Positions 18,811 through 26,419 of a stretch of 64,000 nt of DNA are shown here, piece after piece (positions within the stretch are counted from its first letter, which is position 1; each line of letters begins with the position of its first letter). A model generated the notes under the pieces. That model saw nothing but the letters and a program-made list of their open reading frames with translations, was not told the DNA's origin and searched no databases. Position numbers and translations under genes: made by a program. This DNA is from Streptomyces lydicus (lineage in GTDB: Bacteria; Actinomycetota; Actinomycetes; Streptomycetales; Streptomycetaceae), in NCBI RefSeq assembly GCF_001729485.1, contig NZ_CP017157.1, positions 992,001-1,056,000 on the forward strand. The letters run 5' to 3'.

Positions 18811-19434
18811 ATGGCAAAAGACGGCAGCGGGAGCGACCCCGCGGCGGCGCGCCGGACCCCGGCGGGCGCCGCCGTACTACGCGAGGACAAGACCGAGGCG
18901 ATCCGCGCCGCGGTCTTCGAGGAGCTGGCCGCGGTGGGCTTCGCCCGGATGTCGATCGAGGGCATCGCGCGCCGGGCGGGGGTGGGCAAGACCGCCGTCT
19001 ACCGGCGGTGGCGTTCCAAGCTGCACCTCGTGCTGGACGTGGTGTCCGCGGTGGCGGCCGCGGGGCTGCCCGCGCCCGACACCGGGTCGCTGCGCGGCGA
19101 CGTGCGGATGCTGCTGGAGGTCGCGTCGCGGGCGCTGCGGCACCCGATGGCCTCGCAGATCATCCCGGACCTGCTCGCGGAGGCGGCCCGCAGCCCGGAG
19201 CTGGCGCAGGCGCTGCGGACGGCGCTGCACGACAGCCAGGAGGGTGTGGCGGCCGCGGTGGTGGCCCGTGCGGTGGAGCGCGGCGAGCTGCCGGCGGACG
19301 TGGACACCCGCCTCGCGCTGGACCTGCTGACCGGGCCGCTGTACTGGCGGCTGCTGGTCGTCCGCGACGCGCTGCCCAAGGGCTACCTCGACGCGCTGGC
19401 AGCCTCGGTGACGGCGGCCCTCGGGGCGGAGTGA
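18811..19434 (+). CDS. TetR/AcrR family transcriptional regulator
   Basis: A protein of 207 residues. The N-terminal TetR helix-turn-helix (about 28-75) reads AVFEELAAVGFARMSIEGIARRAGVGKTAVYRRWRSK, split by turn residues as in the family. The C-terminal ligand domain is like that of TetR_C_11 members, with a conserved LLTGPLYWRLLV segment. It diverges from the exporter permease gene, so the exporter is a reasonable target, but this is inference. The ATG at 18811 appears leaderless. A long repeat-rich gap follows. Confidence 0.88.
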   Translation: MAKDGSGSDPAAARRTPAGAAVLREDKTEAIRAAVFEELAAVGFARMSIEGIARRAGVGKTAVYRRWRSKLHLVLDVVSAVAAAGLPAPDTGSLRGDVRMLLEVASRALRHPMASQIIPDLLAEAARSPELAQALRTALHDSQEGVAAAVVARAVERGELPADVDTRLALDLLTGPLYWRLLVVRDALPKGYLDALAASVTAALGAE

Positions 19435-20251
19435 GCGAGGAGCCGTGAGGCGGGCCGTCGGAGGCGGGCCTCTGGGGGCGCCGCGTCTTGGCCTGTCCCT
19501 CGGTGGCGAGCTTCTGGGGGCGCCGCGCCTTGTCCGGTCCCTCGGTGGCGGGCCCGTGGAGCCGTGTGCGCTGAGCGGGCCCGGGCCCTTAGGGCGGGGT
19601 CGAACGGATCCCGTACGGGGTGGACGGGCCCCCTGCGGAGCCTCAACGAGGCGGGGTGGGGGCGGTATTCCCGGGGGCGGGGTGGGCCGGTGTGTGCGGA
19701 GTGGGCCGTATGCGCGGAGCGGGCCGCTGCGTGCGGGGTGGCCGGGGGTGGCGGCGCGCAGGGGCCCGGGCGTGAGGGAAGGCACCCTCCTCGGCGCCGC
19801 CCGGTCCCGGCGTGAGGGGACATGGTCGCGGCGTGGGAGGGCCTGCTGCGGTCCGGTTCCGGCGCGTGGTCGTTGTCGGCGCGAGGCGGGCCTGGTCCCG
19901 GCGCGAGGGGGCCTGGTTTTGGCGTGACTGGGGCCTCCCGCGTCCGGTCCGGCGCGTGGTCGTTGTCGCTGCGAGGGGCCCTGGTCTCGGCCCCGGCGCC
20001 GCCCGGTCCCGGCGTGAGAGGGGCCTGCTGCGGTCCGGTCCCGGCGGGTGGTCGTTTGTCGGCGCGAGGGGGCCTGGTCTCGGTCCGGGCGGGTCTGGTC
20101 GCGGCGTGTGGGAGGGGCCTGCTGCGGCCGGCGCGCGGTCGTTCCCGGCCGGGGCGGTCGTTCTCCGGCCGGGACAGCCCCGTCGCGGAACCACCCCCAG
20201 CCGGAAACCGCCCCCCGGCCGGGCCTCCGTTGTGGAGCCCCCCGTCATGGA
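19435..20251. repeat. Intergenic degenerate G/C-rich repeat tract
   Basis: This 0.8-kb gap holds two repeat families. Around 19470-19555 a 42-base unit occurs twice in tandem (CTGGGGGCGCCGCG at 19472 and 19514). From 19841 to about 20141 a longer unit recurs with a period near 91 bases. Its landmark GCCTGCTGCGG appears at 19841, 20023 and 20117, and CG(C/G)GTGGTCGTT appears near 19863, 19953 and 20045. Open frames here shift with the repeats and show no homology or ribosome sites, so I call no gene. Confidence 0.6.
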
Positions 20252-20281
20252 ACCGCCCCCGGCCAGGAGGCCGGGGGCGGT
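20252..20281 (-). terminator. Terminator after the TagF-like fusion gene
   Basis: ACCGCCCCCGGCC and GGCCGGGGGCGGT form a perfect 13-base-pair stem with a four-base loop, 22 bases downstream of the minus-strand stop at 20303. Confidence 0.7.
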
Positions 20282-20302
20282 GTATGTCCGTGAGGTGCGG
20301 GG

Positions 20303-22660
20303 TCAGCCGGCCAGTTCGATGCCGGAGGATTCCGGGGTGTCCGTGGACGGGGTGTCGTCGGCCGCGGTGCGCGGGGACGGCAGCTTGATCAGGCCGGCGT
20401 CGGCGGCCGCGGCGCGCGGGGACGGGGCCACGGTCCGCTCGTCCTGCGGGAGCGGCTCGGGGAGCATTTCCTCGCCGAGGAGGACCCGGCGCACCACCCG
20501 CTCGGCGGCGTGGCCGTCGTCCCACTGGCAGAACCGGGCGCGGAACGCGGCGCGCAGCCCGGTGGCCTTCTCGTCGTCCCAGCGGCCGCTGCGGAACGCC
20601 TCGATCAGCTCGTCCTCGGTGGTGGCGATCACGCCGGGGGTGTCGCCGGGCTTGCCCGAGAGCAGGTCGAAGGTGACGCCGCGGGAGCGGACGTAGGTGT
20701 CCCAGTCGTCGGCGTAGTTGATGATCGGCCGGTCGAGGTTGGCGTAGTCGAACATGATCGACGAGTAGTCGGTGACCAGGGCGTCGGCGGCCAGGCACAG
20801 CTCCTCGACGACCGGGTGGCCGGAGACGTCGATCAGCGCGCCGCGCTCCTGGAGTTCCTGCAGGCCCGGGTCCTGGTCGTAGAAGTAGTGGGTGCGCACC
20901 AGCAGGACGAAGTCCTCGCCCAGCTCGCGGGAGATCTTCTCCAGGTCGAGCCGCGGGACGTAGCCGACCTGGTAGTCGCGCATCGTCGGGGCGTAGAGGA
21001 CCGCGGTCTTGCCGGGGGCGATGCCGAGGCGCTCGCGGATGTCCAGGACGTCCTGGGCGCCCGCCCGGTAGTAGACGTCGTTACGGGGGTAACCGGCGTC
21101 CACCGACTCGAAGTTGCAGGGGTAGACGCGCTCCCACTGCTCGGTGGTGTGCTGGTTGGAGGAGAGCGAGAAGTCCCAGCGGTCGGCGCGGGCCAGCAGC
21201 TTGCGGAAGCTCATGCCCTTGGCGGCGGCCGGGTAGCGCTTCTGGTCGGTGCCCATCGACTTCAGCGGGGTGCCGTGGTGGGTCTGCAGGTGTATCTGGC
21301 CCTCGCGCTTGACCACCCCGTCGGCGAAGTTGACGTTGTTGACGAGGTACTTGGCGCGGGCCATCACCTCCCAGTAGCGCGGCGAGTTCAGCACGACGTG
21401 GTCGATGCCGGCCGGGATCGCGCCGGAGTCGGCCAGCTGCTGCTTGACCACCCACACGCCGTGCACGTGCGGGGCCAGCTCCTTGGCCTTCTCGTAGACC
21501 GCCAGCGGGTTGCAGGCCGGCAGCCGGTTCCAGTACGCGGAGTAGACCGCGAGGTTCTCGTCCAGCGGCTGGCGCAGCAGCGCCTGGTAGCGCAGGTCCA
21601 TGGCCTTCTTCTTGGCCTGCTTGACCCTCTTGGTGGCGTGCTTGCGCACGGTGCGCTGCACCTTGCCGGCGACCTTGAGGCCGGCCAGCGCCGGGTAGGC
21701 GTCCTTGGCGAGCAGCGCGTACTTGCCGCCGGCCATGCCGGCGGGGCGGACGAAGCCGACCGGAATCCGGGTGCGGTAGTCGTGGGCGGCGCGGTGGAAG
21801 AACTCGGCCTGCGCGTTGGCCGGCAGCCGGCCCGGCTTGTCCAGCACCGTCAGGTAGTGGTCGATCATCTTGCGGAACATGTGCGGGCGCCAGCGCGACA
21901 GCTCGGGGTGCGCGTCGAGGTAGTCGAAGACCCGCTCGTACTGGTCGAAGACGTCGAAGTGCTTGCGGCTGGTGGTGCGCAGGATGTTGCCGCCCTGCCG
22001 GCGCTGGCGGTAGTGCAGACAGACCCGGTCGAGGACGGCTATGGACCCGGCGGTGATCAGCGTGCAGAACGTCCAGGGGGCGTCCTCGTAGTAGCCGACC
22101 GGGAAGGTGAAGCCGTGCTCCTCGATGAAGTCGCGGCGGTACGCCTTGTTCCAGACGATCTGCAGCAGGTCGAGGATCTCGGGGCGCTCGGCGAGGGTGA
22201 AGGAGGGCGCGCCGGACTCGTCGAGCAGCTCGGCGAGCGCGTTGCGCCGGGCGGAGCCGTCCCAGTAGGTCCGGGCGTAGTCGAAGATCAGGATCTCCGG
22301 GCTGTCGGTGGCCACCAGCCGGTCGGAGAGTGCGGTGAGCGCGCCGGGTACGAGGGTGTCGTCGCTGTCGAGGAAGAGGACGTACTCGCCGCGGACCTTC
22401 TCCAGGCCGGCGTTGCGGGCCAGGCCCAGGCCGACGTTCTCGGGGAGGTGCAGGACCTGCACCCGGTCGTCGCGGGCGGCGTACTCGTCCAGGATGGCGC
22501 CGCTGCGGTCGGGCGAGCAGTCATCGACGGCGATGAGCTCGAAGTCCGCGTAGTCCTGCTCCAGCACCGAGTCCATGCACTCGCGCAGGAAGCCCTGCAC
22601 TCTGAACACGGGGACGATGATGCTGAAGCGTGGTACGGCGTCGAGGACTGTCTCGGCCAT
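20303..22660 (-). CDS. GT2 glycosyltransferase fused to a TagF-like glycerophosphotransferase
   Basis: A protein of 785 residues. The N-terminal GT2 domain (about 8-250) shows FSIIVPVFRVQGFLRECMDS, ELIAVDDCSPDRSG and the metal-binding DXD region VLFLDSDDTLVPG. The C-terminal domain (about 400-730) carries the CDP-glycerol:polyglycerophosphate glycerophosphotransferase motifs LQTHHGTPLKSMGTD, AVLYAPTMRD and LVTDYSSIMFDYANL. TagF-type enzymes extend poly(polyol phosphate) chains on the inner membrane face; no signal peptide is visible. A GAGGAG ribosome site lies nine bases before the ATG at 22660. A possible attenuator lies in its leader. It belongs to the envelope glycopolymer locus. Confidence 0.88.
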   Translation of the reverse strand: MAETVLDAVPRFSIIVPVFRVQGFLRECMDSVLEQDYADFELIAVDDCSPDRSGAILDEYAARDDRVQVLHLPENVGLGLARNAGLEKVRGEYVLFLDSDDTLVPGALTALSDRLVATDSPEILIFDYARTYWDGSARRNALAELLDESGAPSFTLAERPEILDLLQIVWNKAYRRDFIEEHGFTFPVGYYEDAPWTFCTLITAGSIAVLDRVCLHYRQRRQGGNILRTTSRKHFDVFDQYERVFDYLDAHPELSRWRPHMFRKMIDHYLTVLDKPGRLPANAQAEFFHRAAHDYRTRIPVGFVRPAGMAGGKYALLAKDAYPALAGLKVAGKVQRTVRKHATKRVKQAKKKAMDLRYQALLRQPLDENLAVYSAYWNRLPACNPLAVYEKAKELAPHVHGVWVVKQQLADSGAIPAGIDHVVLNSPRYWEVMARAKYLVNNVNFADGVVKREGQIHLQTHHGTPLKSMGTDQKRYPAAAKGMSFRKLLARADRWDFSLSSNQHTTEQWERVYPCNFESVDAGYPRNDVYYRAGAQDVLDIRERLGIAPGKTAVLYAPTMRDYQVGYVPRLDLEKISRELGEDFVLLVRTHYFYDQDPGLQELQERGALIDVSGHPVVEELCLAADALVTDYSSIMFDYANLDRPIINYADDWDTYVRSRGVTFDLLSGKPGDTPGVIATTEDELIEAFRSGRWDDEKATGLRAAFRARFCQWDDGHAAERVVRRVLLGEEMLPEPLPQDERTVAPSPRAAAADAGLIKLPSPRTAADDTPSTDTPESSGIELAG

Positions 22661-22698
22661 GTGGTGCTAACTCCTCGTGACGATCTGAGTGCAGAACG

Positions 22699-22724
22699 CA
22701 AAAAAGCCCCAAAGGGGTCTTTGC
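22699..22724 (-). terminator. Terminator-like element in the leader of the TagF-like gene
   Basis: Read on the minus strand, CCCC-TTT-GGGG is followed by CTTTTTT. This gives a short hairpin and a six-T run about 40 bases upstream of the ATG at 22660. The stem core is only four base pairs, with possible weak A-T extension, so attenuation is a candidate rather than an established call. Confidence 0.4.
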
Positions 22725-22776
22725 ATTGTCTGCCTTCTGACCGCTGTTCACCCGAAAAGGTTGTTGTTCGTAACCT

Positions 22777-22824
22777 GAAAGTTCTGTGGCGCTCATCACG
22801 GATGTGGTCAAGTACTGAACTTTC
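22777..22824. promoter_or_regulatory. Inverted repeat in the divergent promoter region
   Basis: GAAAGTTC (22777-22784) and GAACTTTC (22817-22824) are exact inverted copies separated by 32 bases, between the divergent TagF-like and PIG-L genes. It could be an operator pair. Confidence 0.3.
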
Positions 22825-22863
22825 GGACGAGCGGGATCCGGTCGATCACCGAATACTGAGGGG

Positions 22864-25098
22864 GTGTCACCCGCGCCTCCGCCCGACGACTCCCGCCGCC
22901 CGCCCGGCCCTTCCCGCCGCCGGCTGCTCCAGGCCGCCGGCGGGGGAGTGCTGGCCGCGACCGCCGGCGTCGGCATCTACGCGTGGCGCGCCCAGCAGCT
23001 CCCCCGGACGGCCGAACCCAGCGGCGGAAGAAGGCCCTTGGTGGACCCCGCCGACCAGTCCTTCCTCCAGGTCATCGCGCACGCCGACGACGGCCTGTAC
23101 TTCATGAACCCCGAACTGGAGCAGTCCATCCGCGGCGGCGCCCGCTCGGTCACGGTCTGCCTCACCGGCGGCGAGGCCGACGGCCACAACGTCAGCAGAC
23201 GGGCCACCGACCCCGCCGGCGTGCCCCGCAACCGGCCCGCCTTCGCCCGCGCACGCACCAACGGGCTGCGCGCCGCGCACGCCGTGATGGCCACCGGCGA
23301 CCCGGCCGCGCCCTGGGACGTGTCGGTGATCTCCCTGCTGCCCGGCTTCGAGGCGGAGCTGCACACCCTCCGCGCCGCCCCGCACCACCAGCTGATCTTC
23401 CTGGAGCTCGTGGAGTCCCGGGCCGTCTGGCAGGCCCGCGCCGTCAGCCTGCGCGGCCTGTGGCTCGGCGCCACCGACACGCTGCCCACCCTGCGCCCCG
23501 CCGGCACCCCCGTACGGCGGCAGTACCACTACACCCGCGACCAGCTCACCCACACCCTGGTCGCGGTGCTCGACCGGGTCCGCCCCACCGTCGTACGGAC
23601 CCTGGACCCCAACGCGACGCACTCCCGCAAACGCCCCCCGGCCAGCCCCGACCGCGACCCGCGGCTCACCGGCCTGCGCTACTACGACCACCAGGACCAC
23701 ACCGCCTCCGCCTACTTCGCCCAGGCCGCGCTGGCCGCCCACCAGGGCAGCACCCGCTACCGCCCGGCCGTCGTGGAGCACTACCTCGGCTACGAGTCCG
23801 GAGTGCTGCCCAACGACGTCGACCTGTCCACCGCCCGCCGCAAGGCCGGCCTGCTGTCGGTGTACGGCTGGGCCGACCACCGCCGCTGCGCCGACCCGGC
23901 CGGCTGCGGCGACCGCAAGGTGGGCGGCACGGCGCTGTACGGGGCCTCCGGCAGCTGGACCCGCTCCACCCGGCTGCGCGCACCCGGCTCCAACGCCTGG
24001 ATCCGGCCCGCCGCCGACGGCCGGCTCGCCGCCTTCGCGGTGCTGGGCGGCACGGCGTACTGCTGGACCGAGACCCGGCCGGGCAGCGGCACCTTCGGCG
24101 GGCCGGCCCCGGTCGGCGGGGAACTGCTGCAGGGGCAGATCCACGTGGTGCGCCGCCCCGACGGCGCACTGCAGCTGTTCGCCGCCCGCACCGTGCTGCC
24201 CGGCCGCAACGCCGCGCACCGCCGGGAGCTGGTGACCGCCGCGCAGCGGGGCACCGACGGCGACGGCCGGCCGCTCTTCCCGCGCTGGGAGTCGCTGGGC
24301 TCACCCGACGCCGACCCGGTCCGCTCGCTGGAGATCGGCTTCCCCGCGGCGGTGGCCACCCCGGACGGCACGGTGCACGTCTTCGTACGGACCTGGGACG
24401 GCAGCATCGCCCACCGCAGCGGGCCCGGCGGCGCCTACTGGTCGCTGTGGGAGCGGCTGGAGGGGCCCGTCGGCACGCTGAAGGCGTCACCGCAGGTCGT
24501 CGACGGGCTGGACGCCTGCGTCGACTCCGACGGGCTGATCCACCTGGTCGCGCCGAGCACCGGGACCGTGCACCACTGGGTGTCCAAGGAGCCCGGCGAG
24601 CTGCCGCGGCCGGCCGCCGCCACGGGCCTGCCGCAGCCGGGCGGCCCGGTCAGCGTCGTGCCGCTGGCCGGCGGCGCGGTCCGGGTCGCCTACCGCCGCT
24701 CGGTCACCGCGCAGGTGCTGCTCGCCGAGCGGCAGCGGCTGATCGGCGGCTGGCGCCTCTCGGCGCAGTGCGCGCCCGTCGGCGGGCACGGCCGGGTGGC
24801 GGCGGCGCCGGTCGGCAGCGGCGACCGGATGGTGCTCGCGGCCCGCGACGACGCCGGCGACGTGCGGATGGCGATGGCCCAGGACGCGCCCAAGCCCTGG
24901 CAGACCGGCCGGGTGCCGCACTCGGCGGCGGCCGGGGTCGCCCAGGACGCGGTGGGGCGCGCCGTGGTGGCCGTGCTGGGCACCGACGGCAGGCTGTACA
25001 CCAGCCGGCAGACCTCGGTCGGGCAGGGCGCGCTGTTCCGGCCCTGGCAGGGTCACGCGGAGGCCGCCGGGCGCAGGATCCGCCGGGAGACGACATAG
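22864..25098 (+). CDS. Tat-exported PIG-L deacetylase with C-terminal lectin-like propeller
   Basis: A protein of 744 residues. The N-terminus is a Tat signal (SRRRLLQAAGGG, hydrophobic core LAATAGVGIYAW). A PIG-L/LmbE zinc deacetylase domain follows (about 58-330). The first metal motif reads AHADD, where AHPDD is canonical, and the later HxDH motif is DHQDHTASAYFAQAAL. Residues ~360-740 form repeats of a PLL/fucose-lectin-like beta propeller (HVFVRTWDGSIAHRS, GLIHLVAPSTGTVHHW). It probably removes N-acetyl groups from a sugar in the wall or glycopolymer outside the cell. The GTG at 22864 sits directly after AGGGGG. The last 46 bases overlap the convergent gtrA-like gene. Confidence 0.8.
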   Translation: MSPAPPPDDSRRPPGPSRRRLLQAAGGGVLAATAGVGIYAWRAQQLPRTAEPSGGRRPLVDPADQSFLQVIAHADDGLYFMNPELEQSIRGGARSVTVCLTGGEADGHNVSRRATDPAGVPRNRPAFARARTNGLRAAHAVMATGDPAAPWDVSVISLLPGFEAELHTLRAAPHHQLIFLELVESRAVWQARAVSLRGLWLGATDTLPTLRPAGTPVRRQYHYTRDQLTHTLVAVLDRVRPTVVRTLDPNATHSRKRPPASPDRDPRLTGLRYYDHQDHTASAYFAQAALAAHQGSTRYRPAVVEHYLGYESGVLPNDVDLSTARRKAGLLSVYGWADHRRCADPAGCGDRKVGGTALYGASGSWTRSTRLRAPGSNAWIRPAADGRLAAFAVLGGTAYCWTETRPGSGTFGGPAPVGGELLQGQIHVVRRPDGALQLFAARTVLPGRNAAHRRELVTAAQRGTDGDGRPLFPRWESLGSPDADPVRSLEIGFPAAVATPDGTVHVFVRTWDGSIAHRSGPGGAYWSLWERLEGPVGTLKASPQVVDGLDACVDSDGLIHLVAPSTGTVHHWVSKEPGELPRPAAATGLPQPGGPVSVVPLAGGAVRVAYRRSVTAQVLLAERQRLIGGWRLSAQCAPVGGHGRVAAAPVGSGDRMVLAARDDAGDVRMAMAQDAPKPWQTGRVPHSAAAGVAQDAVGRAVVAVLGTDGRLYTSRQTSVGQGALFRPWQGHAEAAGRRIRRETT

Positions 25099-25448
25099 GT
25101 GAACGGGATGGCGAAGCCCGCCGCGACCAGCGGCGCCACCGTGCTGTTCATCCCCAGCCAGCTCACCAGCGCCACCAGCCCCACGCTCTGCACGACGTAG
25201 TTGGTGACCTGCGTCAGCGGGAAGAGCAGGAACTTCTTCCACGTCGGACGGGTGCGGTAGGTGAAGTAGGTGTTGAGGAGGAACGAGCAGACCAGGCTGA
25301 TCAGGAAGGCGGCGGTGTACGCCGCGAAGTACGGCAGCAGCCGGTGCAGCGGCAGGTAACAGGCGTAGAACGTCAGGGTGTTGACCCCGCCGACGGCGGC
25401 GAACCGCACCATCTGGCCCCAGGACGCGGCCGAGGGGCGGGCGGGCAT
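25053..25448 (-). CDS. GtrA family membrane protein
   Basis: A protein of 131 residues with four membrane segments (FAAVGGVNTLTFYACYLPL; YFAAYTAAFLISLVCSFLLN; FPLTQVTNYVVQSVGLVAL; STVAPLVAAGFAIPFTYVVS). The conserved N-terminal FAAVGGVNT and the Asn-rich LLNTYFTYR loop are hallmarks of GtrA. GtrA proteins are thought to flip polyprenyl-phosphate sugars to the outer face. Its ATG shares a base with the stop of the upstream glycosyltransferase (TGATG), so the two are translationally coupled. Its 3' end overlaps the convergent PIG-L gene. Confidence 0.88.
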   Translation of the reverse strand: MPARPSAASWGQMVRFAAVGGVNTLTFYACYLPLHRLLPYFAAYTAAFLISLVCSFLLNTYFTYRTRPTWKKFLLFPLTQVTNYVVQSVGLVALVSWLGMNSTVAPLVAAGFAIPFTYVVSRRILRPAASA

Positions 25449-26419
25449 CAGCGGGCCTGCGAGCCGGCGGTGACGTCCGCCGGCTCGGGCGCGGGGGGCG
25501 GCCCGTCGGTCTCCTTGAGCAGGAAGTGCGGCCGCCGCTTGGTCTCGTAGTAGATCCGGCCGATGTACTCGCCGATCAGTCCCAGCATCACCATCTGCAG
25601 CCCGCCCAGGCCCACGATGATGGCCACCAGCGTCACATACCCGGGGGCCGTCACCCCGCCGACGACCGCCGCGCCGATGATCCACAGGGTGTAGACGGTG
25701 GCGAGCGCGGCCAGGCCCAGACCGGCGTAGATCGCCAGCCGCAGCGGCCGGCAGTTGAACGACAGCATCCCGTCGATGCCGTAGTTCACCAGCGAGCCGA
25801 ACCGCCACTTGGTCTCGCCGGCGCCCCGGGCGGCGTTGCGGTAGTCGAAGGTGACGGTGTCGAAGCCGATCCAGGAGAACAGGCCCTTGGAGAACCGGTT
25901 GTACTCCGGCAGCGACAGCAGCGCGTCCACGGCCTTGCGGGACAGCAGCCGGAAGTCGCCCACCCCGTCGGTGAGTTCCACGTCGACCCAGGTGTTGACG
26001 GCGCGGTAGTAGAGCCGGCTGAGCGCGGTCCGCAGCCGCCGGTCGCCGGCCCGGTCGCGCTTGGCGACGACCTGGTCGTGGCCGAGCTGGTAGAGGTCGA
26101 GCATCCGCTCGATGAGCTCGGGCGGATGCTGCAGATCGGCGTCCATCAGGATCACCGCGTCGCCGGTGGCCGCCCGGAGCCCGGCCAGCATGGCGGGCTC
26201 CTTGCCGAAGTTGCGGCTGAAGGAGAGGTAGCGGGTGGTGGCCCGGTGTCGCTGGACCAGGCCGCGCAGCCGGGCCAGGGTGCCGTCGCCGCTGCCGTCG
26301 TCCACGTAGCACACCTCGTAGGCGACGCCGAGGCGCTCCAGGACCGCGCGGAGCGCCGCGTCGAAGCGGGTCACCACGGCCTCTTCGTTGTAGCAGGGGA
26401 CGACGACGGAGAGCTTCAT
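25448..26419 (-). CDS. Polyprenyl-phosphate glycosyltransferase, GT2 (GtrB/DPM1-like)
   Basis: A protein of 323 residues. The GT2 domain (1-220) shows LSVVVPCYNEEAVV, CYVDDGSGDGTL and the DXD-type VILMDADLQHPPELI. The segment FGKEPAMLAGLRAATGD is typical of bactoprenol glucosyltransferases and dolichol-phosphate mannosyltransferases. Two C-terminal membrane helices follow (LGLAALATVYTLWIIGAAVV and YVTLVAIIVGLGGLQMVMLG), and the ending GEYIGRIYYETKRRP is standard for GtrB-like proteins. It would load a sugar onto polyprenyl phosphate for GtrA to flip. Its ATG overlaps the stop of the YfhO-like gene by four bases (ATGA), so the three genes form a tight operon. Confidence 0.9.
   Translation of the reverse strand: MKLSVVVPCYNEEAVVTRFDAALRAVLERLGVAYEVCYVDDGSGDGTLARLRGLVQRHRATTRYLSFSRNFGKEPAMLAGLRAATGDAVILMDADLQHPPELIERMLDLYQLGHDQVVAKRDRAGDRRLRTALSRLYYRAVNTWVDVELTDGVGDFRLLSRKAVDALLSLPEYNRFSKGLFSWIGFDTVTFDYRNAARGAGETKWRFGSLVNYGIDGMLSFNCRPLRLAIYAGLGLAALATVYTLWIIGAAVVGGVTAPGYVTLVAIIVGLGGLQMVMLGLIGEYIGRIYYETKRRPHFLLKETDGPPPAPEPADVTAGSQAR

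Noticed and set aside
19445..19927. A 160-codon frame in the repeat tract encoding 14-residue repeats (LGAPRL...)
   Set aside because: The repeat unit happens to be 42 bases, so it keeps frame, but there is no ribosome site, no homology, and the frame shifts as the later 91-base repeats begin.
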